DNA of 64,000 bases from assembly GCA_018241125.1 (NCBI GenBank), contig JAFEEL010000003.1:57972-121971 (forward strand). Reading direction: 5' to 3'. Positions 17,584 to 25,829 of this stretch are shown here, one piece after another. Source of the DNA: Pseudomonadota bacterium. GTDB lineage: Bacteria; Pseudomonadota; Gammaproteobacteria; Xanthomonadales; Xanthomonadaceae. The notes under the pieces are model-generated. The model searched no databases. It was not told the origin of the DNA and worked only from the letters and a program-made list of their open reading frames with translations. The position numbers and the translations under genes are program-made. Within the stretch, counting starts at the first letter, position 1, and the number at the start of each line of letters is the position of its first letter.

Positions 17584-17945
17584 CCTTCCTGCTACTGCTG
17601 GGCTCGGTGCTGTGCGAGGTGGCCGGACAAGTCGCCTTCAAGCTCGGCGTGCCGGCGTTCGAAGCGGCCGGCGGCACCGGCATTTCCCGTTTTGCGCGCG
17701 GGCTGGCGAATTCACCGTGGGTTGTTACGGGCGTGTTAACATACGCAGTCGAGTTCGTGCTGTGGTTCGCGGCACTCTCGCGTGCGCCGCTGAGCATCGC
17801 CTTCGCCTTTGCGGCGCTGGCGTATTGCGGGGTGGTACTGGCGAGTCGGCTGTTCCTCCACGAGCACGTGGATTGGCGCCAGTGGCGCGCCACCGGCACC
17901 ATCGCGGTGGGCGTTACCTTGGTTTGCCTGCCACAAACCCATTGA
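17577..17945 (+). CDS. Half-size EamA/DMT-type membrane protein (ArnE/F-like)
   Basis: A 122-residue protein with four predicted membrane helices, one half of a usual ten-helix DMT transporter. LGSVLCEVAGQVAFKLGV, a central WFAALSRAPLSIAFAF and the closing GTIAVGVTLVCLP are typical of EamA units and of SMR/ArnE-type proteins. ATG 17577 lies inside the end of the arginase-like gene. A second, different half-size EamA protein is encoded at 19954 in the same operon. The two together recall ArnE/ArnF, which form a lipid-sugar flippase, so a heterodimeric exporter or flippase of the pathway product is a good guess. Confidence 0.82.
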   Translation: MLTFLLLLGSVLCEVAGQVAFKLGVPAFEAAGGTGISRFARGLANSPWVVTGVLTYAVEFVLWFAALSRAPLSIAFAFAALAYCGVVLASRLFLHEHVDWRQWRATGTIAVGVTLVCLPQTH

Positions 17946-17961
17946 GGCTGCGACCACGACC

Positions 17962-18810
17962 ATGAGCGGATCGAGCGAATTCTTCCTGCCCGGCGGTGGC
18001 GACGGCGTGCTGCTGATCCACGGCCTGACCGGCACCCCGGCCGAAATGCGCTTCGTCGGCAAGGGCCTGAACCGGGAGGGCTACTCCGTACTGGGCATGC
18101 AGCTGGCCGGCCATTGCGGCAGCGAGGACGACCTGCTCGCCACCGGCTGGCGCGACTGGTACGCCAGCGTGCGCGATGCGGCCGACCGGCTGGCTGCACG
18201 GGTGGATCGGATGTACGTCGGCGGGCTGTCGATGGGCGCGATCCTGGCCCTCAAGCTGGCTGCCGAGCGCCCGCAGCAGGTGCACGGGCTGGCCTTGTAC
18301 GGCACCACCTTCGCCTACGACGGCTGGACCATCCCGGCGATCGCCCGACTGTCCTTCCTGCTGCCGCTGGCCATGCGTCTGGGCATCGGTCGCAAGCGCA
18401 AGTTCATGGAAAAACCACCCTACGGCATCAAGTGCGAGCGCGTACGCCAGCGCATCGCCGGCAGCATGCTCGCCGGTGACAGCGCGGCCGGCGGTCTGCC
18501 CGGCAACCCGTGGCCATCGCTGGCCGAGTTCTATCGGCTCTCGGCGCGGGTGCGCCGCCAGCTCGACCGGGTACGCGCGCCGTGCCTGGTGGTGCACGCC
18601 AGCAACGACGACATCGCCAGCGTGCGCAACGCGCGCATCGTCGAGCAGCAAGTGCAGTCGGAAGTGGAAACGATGCTGCTGCACGACAGCTATCACATGG
18701 TCACGGTCGACCAGGAGCACCGACAGGTGGTGGCGCGTTCGGCCGATTTCTTCGCCCGCTGCACCGCCGCCCGGGTGTCCGGGCAGCGGGTGGCAGTCGC
18801 GGTGGCCTGA
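17962..18810 (+). CDS. Alpha/beta hydrolase, carboxylesterase/lysophospholipase type
   Basis: A 282-residue alpha/beta hydrolase. The oxyanion-side motif LLIHGLTGTPAEM comes first. The nucleophile is Ser90 in GGLSMGAIL, the acid Asp216 or Asp217 in ASNDDIAS and the histidine His245 in DSYHMVTVD, a triad like Est30-type carboxylesterases and monoacylglycerol lipases. No signal peptide is seen, so it acts in the cytoplasm. It starts 16 bp after the first half-transporter and ends 16 bp before the FemAB-like gene. In the operon it could release or edit an acyl chain, for example as a thioesterase for the ACP. That role is inferred. Confidence 0.86.
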   Translation: MSGSSEFFLPGGGDGVLLIHGLTGTPAEMRFVGKGLNREGYSVLGMQLAGHCGSEDDLLATGWRDWYASVRDAADRLAARVDRMYVGGLSMGAILALKLAAERPQQVHGLALYGTTFAYDGWTIPAIARLSFLLPLAMRLGIGRKRKFMEKPPYGIKCERVRQRIAGSMLAGDSAAGGLPGNPWPSLAEFYRLSARVRRQLDRVRAPCLVVHASNDDIASVRNARIVEQQVQSEVETMLLHDSYHMVTVDQEHRQVVARSADFFARCTAARVSGQRVAVAVA

Positions 18811-18826
18811 ACGGCGAGGACGCCCG

Positions 18827-19957
18827 ATGCAGATCGTGGTGACCGACACCGTCGAGGGGTTCTCCGGCAACGAATGGAATCGCCTGTTCCCCGGCGAGCT
18901 GGAAGATCACGCCTACCTGCGCGCCAGCGAGCGCGCCGGCCTGGATGGCATCGAGTGGCTGTATCTGGGGGTGCGCGTCAACGGGCAACTGCGTGCGGCG
19001 GCCACCGCGTTCGTCACCCGCTACAACCTCGACACCACGCTGGAAGGCCGCCTGCGTGCGGTCGCCAGCACGCTGGCACGCGCCGCCCCGGCGCTGCTGC
19101 GCCCGCGCATGCTGGCATTGGGCTCACCGGTCAGCGAGCGCTGCCTGCTCGGCTTCGCGCCCGATTGCGGACAAGCCGAGCGCAGCCACCTGCTGGGGGC
19201 ACTGCTGGAAGCGGCCGATGCGCAGGCGCAGCGCCGTGGTGCCCGCCTGTTGGCGCTCAAGGACCTGCCGCACCCGTCCGCCTCGGCATCCGAGTCCTTG
19301 CTGGCCCGCGCCGGCCTGCGCTGGCAACCCGGGCTGGCCACCGCCAGCCTCGCGCTGCCGTATGCCGATCTGGATGGCTATCTGGCCAGCCTCGGGCGCG
19401 CCACCCGCAAGGATCTGCGCCGCAAGCTGCGCACCCGTTCGCAGTTGCGCATCGAATGGCGCGGCTCGCTGGCCGGGATCGGCGCGCAGGTGATGGCGCT
19501 GTACCAGCAGACTCTGGCGCGCGCGCCGATGCGTCTGGAAACCCTCACCGAGGCCTGGTTTTCCGGCGTGCTGGCGGCAATGCCGGGACGGGCATTTTGC
19601 GTGTGCTACTGGCGTGGCGAACATCTGGTCGCGTTCAATCTGGTGCTCCACGACGGCCAGTGCCTGCTGGACAAGTACATCGGCATGGATTACTCCTGCG
19701 CACGCGAGCTGAACCTGTATTTCCTGAGCTGGCTGGAAAACGTGCGCCACGCCATCGCCCATGGCCTGCGCGTGTACCAGAGCGGACAAGGGTTGCCGGA
19801 CGAAAAGCAACGGCTGGGCTGCACGCTGGAAGCCAACCGGCTGTGGTACCGGCACCGCAACGGCCTGATCGATCGCACGATGGGCGCGGCCGAGCGCCTG
19901 TTCGGCCTGCACGAGGACGTACCGGCGAACACCGCGGCGGCGCGAATCCCGGCATGA
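18827..19957 (+). CDS. FemAB/GNAT-type acyltransferase (Acetyltransf_6/DUF482-like)
   Basis: A 376-residue protein with two GNAT-like halves. The second half has the segments LGRATRKDLRRKLRTRS, MALYQQTLARAP, FCVCYWRGEHLVAFNLVLH and LLDKYIGMDYSCARELNLYF, characteristic of the Acetyltransf_6 (FemAB-like) group. ATG 18827 follows GCGAGGA and lies 16 bp after the hydrolase gene. A much longer open frame upstream is the shadow of the hydrolase. In some pathways such enzymes N-acylate amines using acyl-ACP. The ACP and ketosynthase encoded just downstream make an N-acyl product a reasonable idea. It overlaps the second half-transporter by 4 bp. Confidence 0.8.
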   Translation: MQIVVTDTVEGFSGNEWNRLFPGELEDHAYLRASERAGLDGIEWLYLGVRVNGQLRAAATAFVTRYNLDTTLEGRLRAVASTLARAAPALLRPRMLALGSPVSERCLLGFAPDCGQAERSHLLGALLEAADAQAQRRGARLLALKDLPHPSASASESLLARAGLRWQPGLATASLALPYADLDGYLASLGRATRKDLRRKLRTRSQLRIEWRGSLAGIGAQVMALYQQTLARAPMRLETLTEAWFSGVLAAMPGRAFCVCYWRGEHLVAFNLVLHDGQCLLDKYIGMDYSCARELNLYFLSWLENVRHAIAHGLRVYQSGQGLPDEKQRLGCTLEANRLWYRHRNGLIDRTMGAAERLFGLHEDVPANTAAARIPA

Positions 19958-20388
19958 ACCCGCAAGCGGAGTCAGGTGCGCCATCGCCGCTGGGGCTGCT
20001 GGTGCCGTGGACGCTGCTGGTGTTCGTCGAGGTGCTGGCGCAGTTGGCGATCAAGCTGGCCGGCGAGCGCCTGGGTGCCTTCGATTTTTCTCTGGCGGCG
20101 GTGTCGGCGGCGCTGCGCAATGGATGGTTGTGGGTGGCGATCGGCAGCTACTGCGCCGGCTTTTTCGTGTGGATGACCATCCTGTCGCGTTCCAATCTTT
20201 CGCGCGCCTTCCCGACCAGCGCGATCGTGTTCGTGGCGGTGATGCTGGCCTCGTTCGTGGTGCTGAACGAAACATTCTCTGCCTTACAATGGCTGGGCGC
20301 GGCGATCATCGTTGCTGGTATCCTGCAACTGGGTGGCGACGAACCCGTAAACACACCCGCCGATCCGCCCGCACACCGCTCGGAGTGA
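19954..20388 (+). CDS. Second half-size EamA/DMT-type membrane protein
   Basis: A 144-residue protein with four predicted membrane helices: WTLLVFVEVLAQLAIKLAG, WLWVAIGSYCAGFFVW, AFPTSAIVFVAVMLASFVV and WLGAAIIVAGILQL. The N-terminus and the C-terminal 25 residues are polar. It is related in plan but not close in sequence to the protein at 17577. The ATG overlaps the FemAB-like stop codon (ATGA), and the stop lies 4 bp before the ACP gene, so it is clearly co-translated with them. It probably partners the first half-transporter. Confidence 0.82.
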   Translation: MNPQAESGAPSPLGLLVPWTLLVFVEVLAQLAIKLAGERLGAFDFSLAAVSAALRNGWLWVAIGSYCAGFFVWMTILSRSNLSRAFPTSAIVFVAVMLASFVVLNETFSALQWLGAAIIVAGILQLGGDEPVNTPADPPAHRSE

Positions 20389-20392
20389 CTCG

Positions 20393-20656
20393 ATGGAAAC
20401 CACCCAGGACGCCATTTTCGCGATCATCGCCAAGGAAGCGCACATTCCGCTGGAAACGATCACCCCGCAGTCGACCCTGAAGGACTTGCAGATCGACTCG
20501 CTGGACATCGTGCAGATCATCTTCGAGATCGAAGATCGCTTCGGCATCACCTTGCCGGACAAGGATCCGACCATCGACACCGACTCCGTCAGCGGCCTGA
20601 TCGCGGCGGTGGATCGGCTGGTAGCGGAGAAAAACGCCGCCCCGTCGGCGCCCTGA
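20393..20656 (+). CDS. Acyl carrier protein
   Basis: An 87-residue acidic carrier protein. The phosphopantetheine serine is Ser36 in LQIDSLDIVQI, within a four-helix pattern that ends LIAAVDRLVAEK. It is not the housekeeping acpP, which is normally beside fabF/fabD. It lies 4 bp after the half-transporter gene and 12 bp before a ketosynthase gene, so it is dedicated to this operon. It would hold a growing or modified acyl chain for the ketosynthase, and possibly for the FemAB-like transferase and desaturase. Confidence 0.93.
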   Translation: METTQDAIFAIIAKEAHIPLETITPQSTLKDLQIDSLDIVQIIFEIEDRFGITLPDKDPTIDTDSVSGLIAAVDRLVAEKNAAPSAP

Positions 20657-20668
20657 GGCAGGCCCGCG

Positions 20669-21880
20669 ATGCGCCGCGTCGCCATCACCGGCATGGGTGC
20701 GATCACCGCGCTCGGTCACGACGCCGCCAGCCATTGGGCGGGCATGCGCGAAGGCCGGGTCGGCATCGGCCCGATCGCCAACATCGCCACCGACTTGTTG
20801 CAGGTCAAGATCGCCGCCGAGGTGCGCGGGTTCGACCCGCTGGCGCATTTCGAATCCAAACGCCTGACCTTTCTGGATCGCGTTTCGCAACTGGCGCTGG
20901 TGGCCGCGCGTGAGGCGATCAAGCAAACCGGGCTGGATTTCCGAGGGCAAGGCTACGGCCAGCGCAGCGCCTGCATCATCGGCACCGGCATCGGCGGCGA
21001 GAACACCCACGACGAGACCGCGCGCCGTTTCTATGCCGACAAGAAGGCCAACGTCCACCCGTTGACCATCGTGCGCCTGATGGCCAACGCGCCGGCCTGC
21101 CAGATCACCATGGAATTCGGCATCACCGGCCCGTCGTTCGCGGTGGTCAGCGCCTGCGCCTCGGCCAACCACGCGATGGCGCAGGCGTTCGACATGGTGC
21201 GCAGCGGGCGGGTGGATTTTGCCGTCACCGGCGGCGCCGAGGCGTGCATCACCGTTCCGTGCGTGAAGGCGTGGGAAGCCGTGCGCGTCACCGCCGACGA
21301 CACCTGCCGGCCATTCTGCAAGCAGCGCCGCGGCATGGTGCTGGGCGAGGGCGCGGGCATCTTCGTGCTGGAGGAATGGGAACACGCCAAGGCGCGCGGC
21401 GCGCAGATCCTCGCCGAGTTCGCCGGCGCCGGGCTGTCGGCCGATGCCGCCGACATCGTGCTGCCGTCGATGGACGGCGCGGCGCGGGCGTTGTCCGGGG
21501 CGCTGGCCGATGCGCGCATGGACGCATCCGAGGTCGGCTATATCAACGCCCACGGCACCGGCACGCCGGCCAACGACCCGACCGAAACGGCGGCGATCCG
21601 CAAGGTGTTCGGCGCACACGCCGATGCGCTGGCGGTGTCCTCGACCAAATCCATGCACGGCCACGCACTGGGTGCGGCCGGGGCGATCGAACTGGTCGCT
21701 GCCATCGGCGCCCTGCGCGAGGGCGTGATCGCGCCGACTGCGAACTTCATCGACCCCGATCCGGCCTGCGATCTGGATTACGTCCCCAACGTGGCCCGCG
21801 AGAAGCCCGTGACCGCCGCGCTGAGCAACTCCTTCGCCTTTGGCGGCCTGAACGCGGTGCTGGCACTCAAGCGCGCCTGA
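20669..21880 (+). CDS. Beta-ketoacyl-ACP synthase (FabF/KAS II-like)
   Basis: A 403-residue condensing enzyme with a complete Cys-His-His triad: Cys163 in VVSACASANHAM, His295 in INAHGTGTPAND and His332 in KSMHGHALGAAG. MVLGEGAGIFVLEE and SNSFAFGGLNA are also present. It catalyses decarboxylative elongation of an acyl chain with malonyl-ACP. The pairing with a private ACP, without ketoreductase or dehydratase genes nearby, suggests that it makes one elongation step or borrows the housekeeping FAS enzymes. The sequence before the active Cys (ENTHDETARRFYADKK) differs from typical FabF, which hints at a specialised substrate. Confidence 0.93.
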   Translation: MRRVAITGMGAITALGHDAASHWAGMREGRVGIGPIANIATDLLQVKIAAEVRGFDPLAHFESKRLTFLDRVSQLALVAAREAIKQTGLDFRGQGYGQRSACIIGTGIGGENTHDETARRFYADKKANVHPLTIVRLMANAPACQITMEFGITGPSFAVVSACASANHAMAQAFDMVRSGRVDFAVTGGAEACITVPCVKAWEAVRVTADDTCRPFCKQRRGMVLGEGAGIFVLEEWEHAKARGAQILAEFAGAGLSADAADIVLPSMDGAARALSGALADARMDASEVGYINAHGTGTPANDPTETAAIRKVFGAHADALAVSSTKSMHGHALGAAGAIELVAAIGALREGVIAPTANFIDPDPACDLDYVPNVAREKPVTAALSNSFAFGGLNAVLALKRA

Positions 21881-21945
21881 CCGAGGAACGCGAGCTTTAA
21901 CGGGCGGTGGCGTAAAGTAATCACCCCGTCCGGTAGCCCCGCCCC

Positions 21946-22851
21946 ATGAGCACGCCCACCCTTGCCCCGATGCCGCCCGGCAGCTTTTTCGCCTATTCGC
22001 GATGGGATGTCGTGCCGGCGCTGATGGTGATCGGCCATCTGGTGTTCGTGGCCACGCTGTTCTTCGGATTCCATGTCATCCCGTGGGCAGTCTGGATTCC
22101 GCTGGCGCTGGTGTATTCGATCTCGATCTCGTGGTCGATCAACGGCTCCAGCCACAACCTGATCCACAACCCGTTCTTCCGCTGGAACTGGCTCAACCGC
22201 CTGTACAGCATCCTGCTTTCGCTCACCGACGGGTTTTCGCAGGAGTTCTACCACCACGTCCACCTGCGCCACCACGTGGGCAACATGGATCGGGTCAAGG
22301 ACGGCACCACCATCGACCCGTTGTCGATCTACCGCCACGGCAAGAACGGGCAGCCCGAGAGCGCGTGGACGTATACGTTCTACAGTTACTTCCGCGACGA
22401 CATCGGCGACGTCTATCACCGCGTCAAGGAAAAATTCCCGGACAAGGCGCGCTGGATCTGGCGCGAGATTTACATCGTGGTCGGTCTGTACCTGTGCTGC
22501 CTGGCCTACGACTGGCGCGCGTTCCTGGCGATGCTGCCGTTCTACTACCTCGGCCATTCGCTGTCGTCCCTGAACGGCTATTACGAGCACTTCAAGGGCG
22601 ACCCGGATACGCCGATGGCGTGGGGCGTGAGCACCCACAACAAGCTGTACAACTGGCTGTGGCTCAACAACGGCTACCACGCCGAGCACCACTACCGACC
22701 CAAGCTGCACTGGACGCTGATGCGCCCGTTCCAGCAGTCCATCGCCGATGAGCAACGTGCCAGAGGCGTGCACGTGATGGGCCATTGCCACGCGCTGGGC
22801 TTCCTCGATCGCACGCCGCCGACGTATCTCCAGGCGCGTGCGCCATCCTGA
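21946..22851 (+). CDS. Membrane fatty-acid desaturase/hydroxylase family protein
   Basis: A 301-residue integral membrane di-iron enzyme with all three histidine boxes: HNLIH (70-74), HLRHH (106-110) and HAEHH (245-249). Hydrophobic stretches at about 25-62 and 175-205 separate them. It belongs to the broad fatty-acid desaturase superfamily, which also includes hydroxylases and carotenoid-type enzymes, so the reaction is not certain. It follows the ketosynthase by 65 bp, a slightly larger gap than elsewhere in the operon. It faces a convergent gene 12 bp away. It probably introduces a double bond or hydroxyl into the product made by the upstream ACP/ketosynthase pair. Confidence 0.87.
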   Translation: MSTPTLAPMPPGSFFAYSRWDVVPALMVIGHLVFVATLFFGFHVIPWAVWIPLALVYSISISWSINGSSHNLIHNPFFRWNWLNRLYSILLSLTDGFSQEFYHHVHLRHHVGNMDRVKDGTTIDPLSIYRHGKNGQPESAWTYTFYSYFRDDIGDVYHRVKEKFPDKARWIWREIYIVVGLYLCCLAYDWRAFLAMLPFYYLGHSLSSLNGYYEHFKGDPDTPMAWGVSTHNKLYNWLWLNNGYHAEHHYRPKLHWTLMRPFQQSIADEQRARGVHVMGHCHALGFLDRTPPTYLQARAPS

Positions 22852-22863
22852 TCGCCGGAGCGG

Positions 22864-23448
22864 TCAGCCGGCCAACAGTCCCCACCCAAACAAGCCGCCA
22901 CCGGCCAGCCCCAGCAGCAGCGATCCCCACCACACCAGTCGCGCGCGGGTCAGCGCGGCGACCGCGCCCAGCGCGATCCCGACCTGCAACAGCGCGACCG
23001 CTTCGGAGAAGCCGTGGTGGCGTTGGATCAGGCGTTCGGCCTCGGCGGATTGATCGTCGCGCTGCTTTTCCAGTTCGCGCGCCTTGTCGCTGATCGCCTT
23101 TTGCTCGTTCAGGTAGCGCGCCTCCTTGCTCGCCAGTTCCGGTGGCGGCGCGAGCTTGCCGGCCAGCCACGGCCCCTGCGCATCGTGGGCGATGGCCGCC
23201 TTGATGCCCTTGGCTTGATAGTAGGCCCACTGATCGGACGCCTGCGCCTGCAAGCGGGTGGCCGCGGTCTTGAGCAACAGCGCTTCGTTGATGGTGCCGC
23301 CGGCTTCCATCGAGGCGATCGCAGCCAATGCGGCGAACAACGCCGTGCTCAGCGCGATCGTGCGCAGCAATGCCCCGCCCTCGCGTTCGATCTCTTCGTC
23401 GATCGTTTCGCGCAGCTTGTCGGTGTCGATTTCGGGGCCTTCGGGCAT
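22864..23448 (-). CDS. DUF4337-type membrane protein
   Basis: A 194-residue protein. A short acidic N-terminus precedes a first membrane helix (RTIALSTALFAALAAIAS), then comes a long charged and partly coiled region with WAYYQAKGIKAAI, and two C-terminal helices (VALLQVGIALGAVAAL; LVWWGSLLLGLAGGGLFGW). This plan and the DQWAYYQAK segment match DUF4337 proteins, whose role is unknown. ATG 23448 shares one base with the stop codon of the aminotransferase upstream, so the two are coupled. It ends 12 bp from the convergent desaturase gene. Confidence 0.8.
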   Translation of the reverse strand: MPEGPEIDTDKLRETIDEEIEREGGALLRTIALSTALFAALAAIASMEAGGTINEALLLKTAATRLQAQASDQWAYYQAKGIKAAIAHDAQGPWLAGKLAPPPELASKEARYLNEQKAISDKARELEKQRDDQSAEAERLIQRHHGFSEAVALLQVGIALGAVAALTRARLVWWGSLLLGLAGGGLFGWGLLAG

Positions 23449-24848
23449 CAGCGTTTGGCCTTGGTCAGCAGTTGATCGAGCAGCGCCAAGCCCAGATCGA
23501 TTTCCTCGGGGCTGATGTGCAGCGAGGGCGCCAAGGTGATGACGTTCTTGTAATAGCCGCCGACATCCAGCACCAGCCCGGTTTGCTTGCCGTTGTGCTG
23601 GAGTTCGCCGGCCAGGCCCATGTCGCACATGCGGTCGAGCAGCTTCTTGTTGGGCGTGAAACCGTCGGCCTCGCAGATCTCCGCACGCAGCGCCAGCCCG
23701 AGGCCATCGACATCACCGATTTCCTTGTGGCGCTTTTGCAGGTCGCGCAGGCCTTCGAGGAAGTGCTTGCCCTTGGCCATCACCATCGCTTCGTAATCGG
23801 TCTCGGCGAGCATCTTCATCGTCTCCAGCCCCACCGCGGTACCCAGCGGGTTGGAGGCGAAGGTCGAGTGCGTCGAGCCGGGCGGGAACACCGTCGGGTT
23901 GATGAGTTCCTCGCGCGCCCAGATGCCGGCCAGCGGGTTGAGGCCGTTGGTGAGCGCCTTGCCGAACACCAGCACGTCGGGCTTGACGCCGAAGTGCTCG
24001 ATGCTCCACAGCTTGCCGGTACGGAAAAAGCCCATCTGGATTTCATCGACCACCAGCAGCACGCCGTATTTGTCCAACACGCGCTTGAGGCCGGTGAAGA
24101 AGTTCGGCGGCGGGATGACGTAACCGCCGGTGCCCTGGATGGGCTCGACGTAGAACGCCGCGTACTCGCACTGTCCGGCCTTGGGATCCCACACGCCGTT
24201 GTATTCGGTTTCGAACAGGCGCTCGAACTTGGCCACGCAGTGCTCGCCGTACTCCTCTTTCGTCATGCCCCTGGGGCCACGGAAGTGGTAGGGAAATTCG
24301 ATGAACTGGGCGCGATCGAAATGGCCGTAGCGGCGGCGGTAGCGGTAACTCGAGGTGATCGCCGAGGCGCCCAGGGTGCGCCCGTGATAGCCGCCCTCGA
24401 AGGCGAACATCAGGCTCTTGCCGCCCTTGGCGTTGCGCACCAGCTTCATCGAGTCTTCCACCGACTGCGAGCCGCCGACGTTGAAATGCACGCGGCCGTC
24501 CAGCCCCCACTTCTTCTTCGCATCGACCGCGACCGCCTTGGCCAGCTCGATCTTGGTCGGATGCAGGTACTGGCTGGCCACCTGCGGCAGGATGTCGATC
24601 TGCTTTTTCAGCACGTCGTTGAGGCGGCGATTGCCGTAGCCGAAGTTGACCGCCGAGTACCACATCTGCAAGTCGAGAAACGGCGTGCCGGCGCCGTCGT
24701 ACAGCCAGCTGCCCTCGCAGCGCGCGAAGATTTTCGGCGGCTCGGAGTAGTGCACGGTGTCGCCGAAGGAACAATATTTCGCTTCGTCGGCGAGCAGGGC
24801 GGCATCGTGTTCGGCGGAAGTCTGCTGGGTCACGGCGGTATCAGGCAT
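23448..24848 (-). CDS. Class III (fold type I) PLP-dependent aminotransferase
   Basis: A 466-residue aminotransferase. The PLP lysine is Lys297 in VFGKALTNGLNP, with Asp268 in LLVVDEIQMGFFRTGK, and the phosphate-binding segment is FNVGGSQSVEDS. EGGYHGRTLGASAIT and STHSTFASNP complete the class III pattern of ornithine, GABA and diaminobutyrate aminotransferases. The long N-terminus with CSFGDTVHYSEPPKIF differs from ArgD or GabT. It overlaps the upstream HAD phosphatase gene by 8 bp and the downstream DUF4337 gene by one base. Substrate is unknown; an amino donor for a small phosphorylated compound is possible from the neighbour. Confidence 0.9.
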   Translation of the reverse strand: MPDTAVTQQTSAEHDAALLADEAKYCSFGDTVHYSEPPKIFARCEGSWLYDGAGTPFLDLQMWYSAVNFGYGNRRLNDVLKKQIDILPQVASQYLHPTKIELAKAVAVDAKKKWGLDGRVHFNVGGSQSVEDSMKLVRNAKGGKSLMFAFEGGYHGRTLGASAITSSYRYRRRYGHFDRAQFIEFPYHFRGPRGMTKEEYGEHCVAKFERLFETEYNGVWDPKAGQCEYAAFYVEPIQGTGGYVIPPPNFFTGLKRVLDKYGVLLVVDEIQMGFFRTGKLWSIEHFGVKPDVLVFGKALTNGLNPLAGIWAREELINPTVFPPGSTHSTFASNPLGTAVGLETMKMLAETDYEAMVMAKGKHFLEGLRDLQKRHKEIGDVDGLGLALRAEICEADGFTPNKKLLDRMCDMGLAGELQHNGKQTGLVLDVGGYYKNVITLAPSLHISPEEIDLGLALLDQLLTKAKR

Positions 24849-25557
24849 GGGTAGTCAGGGAGGACAGGCGGGATGGCTCGTGCGCCGGAGCGACCGGAAT
24901 CAGGCTGCCTTCGAGCAAGGAGGGCAGCAGCAAGGTGGCGTCGGCGAAGCTGGTGATGGGCACATAAGGCAGGCCCTGCATGCGGCAGTGTTCGATCAGG
25001 CGGTGCTTGGCAAACACCAGGTCCACCTGCCCGGCCGCGCAAAAATCCGAAGCGCCGTCGCCGATCAGCAGTACCTTGCTGCGCTGCTTTCGCGCCAGCA
25101 CGACCTGCGCGCACTTGCACGCACCGCTGCCGACGTGGCAATCGGGGCGCGCGTGCGGGAACTCCAGCCGCCAGCGCCGCTGCCCGTCGGCGATCAGGTG
25201 GTTGGCGGCGATCGGCAGGTGTTCGAGCTGCTGGCGCGCCAGAATGGCCTCGATGGCCATGTCCAGACCGTCGCTGACGATCCGCACCGGGATGCGCGCG
25301 GCCAGCGCGGCTTCGACGAATGCCGGAAAACTGCGGTCGATGCGCATCGAGGCGAACAACGCATCGAGCTGGCGGCGGTCGGCATCGAGCATCCCGATCT
25401 GCCCGTCCAGGCACTGGCGCGAGCCGATTTCACCGGCCTTCCAGCGGCGCTCCAAAGCCATCCAGTCCGGATGCGCGTGGTGTTCCAGCAGCGAATCGGT
25501 GACGTCCTCGACACTGATGGTGCCGTCGAAATCGCACAGGATGATCCAGTCGGACAT
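24841..25557 (-). CDS. HAD-family phosphatase (MtnX/SerB-like)
   Basis: A 238-residue HAD hydrolase. Motif I is CDFDGTIS with Asp9 and Asp11, motif II lies in RIVSDGLD, and motif IV is LLIGDGASDFCAAGQVD. The order and the helical cap after motif I resemble MtnX-like and phosphoserine-phosphatase-like enzymes. It overlaps the aminotransferase gene by 8 bp, so the pair is an operon. An aminotransferase plus phosphatase could finish a serine-like or methylthio-sugar path, but nothing else of methionine salvage is present. The start ATG 25557 precedes motif I by only 8 residues, as usual. Confidence 0.85.
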   Translation of the reverse strand: MSDWIILCDFDGTISVEDVTDSLLEHHAHPDWMALERRWKAGEIGSRQCLDGQIGMLDADRRQLDALFASMRIDRSFPAFVEAALAARIPVRIVSDGLDMAIEAILARQQLEHLPIAANHLIADGQRRWRLEFPHARPDCHVGSGACKCAQVVLARKQRSKVLLIGDGASDFCAAGQVDLVFAKHRLIEHCRMQGLPYVPITSFADATLLLPSLLEGSLIPVAPAHEPSRLSSLTTHA

Positions 25558-25704
25558 GCGTACCTCCTCGGCGTGTTGCGACAGTCTAGCGACCGAGTCA
25601 TTAAGGATTCCCTACGGAACCGCACGGTTTTGCACGCCGGAGGCGGCGGCGCGCAGGATACCGCATCGCCCCTGCCGGGGGTGCGCCATGGGCGGCGCTG
25701 CCGC

Positions 25705-25710
25705 TATACT
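25705..25710 (+). promoter_or_regulatory. Possible -10 box for the cytochrome c gene
   Basis: TATACT lies in the 272-bp divergent space between the HAD phosphatase gene and the cytochrome c gene. It would give an untranslated leader of about 110 bases. No clear -35 matches. The rest of the space holds no gene that can be supported. Confidence 0.35.
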
Positions 25711-25829
25711 TGCGCGCCGGAAACCTGCCCATCCCCGGTCATTCGATGCGCGGCGAGCGTTTGCGCCAGCCGCGGCTCCCGGGGAAACGTCTGGCTTTCG
25801 AGCGCCATTCCAGTGAAGGAACCGCCACC

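Noticed and set aside
20306-21664. 452-codon open frame opposite the ACP and ketosynthase genes
   Set aside because: It runs across two genes with complete active sites on the plus strand and has no protein family features.
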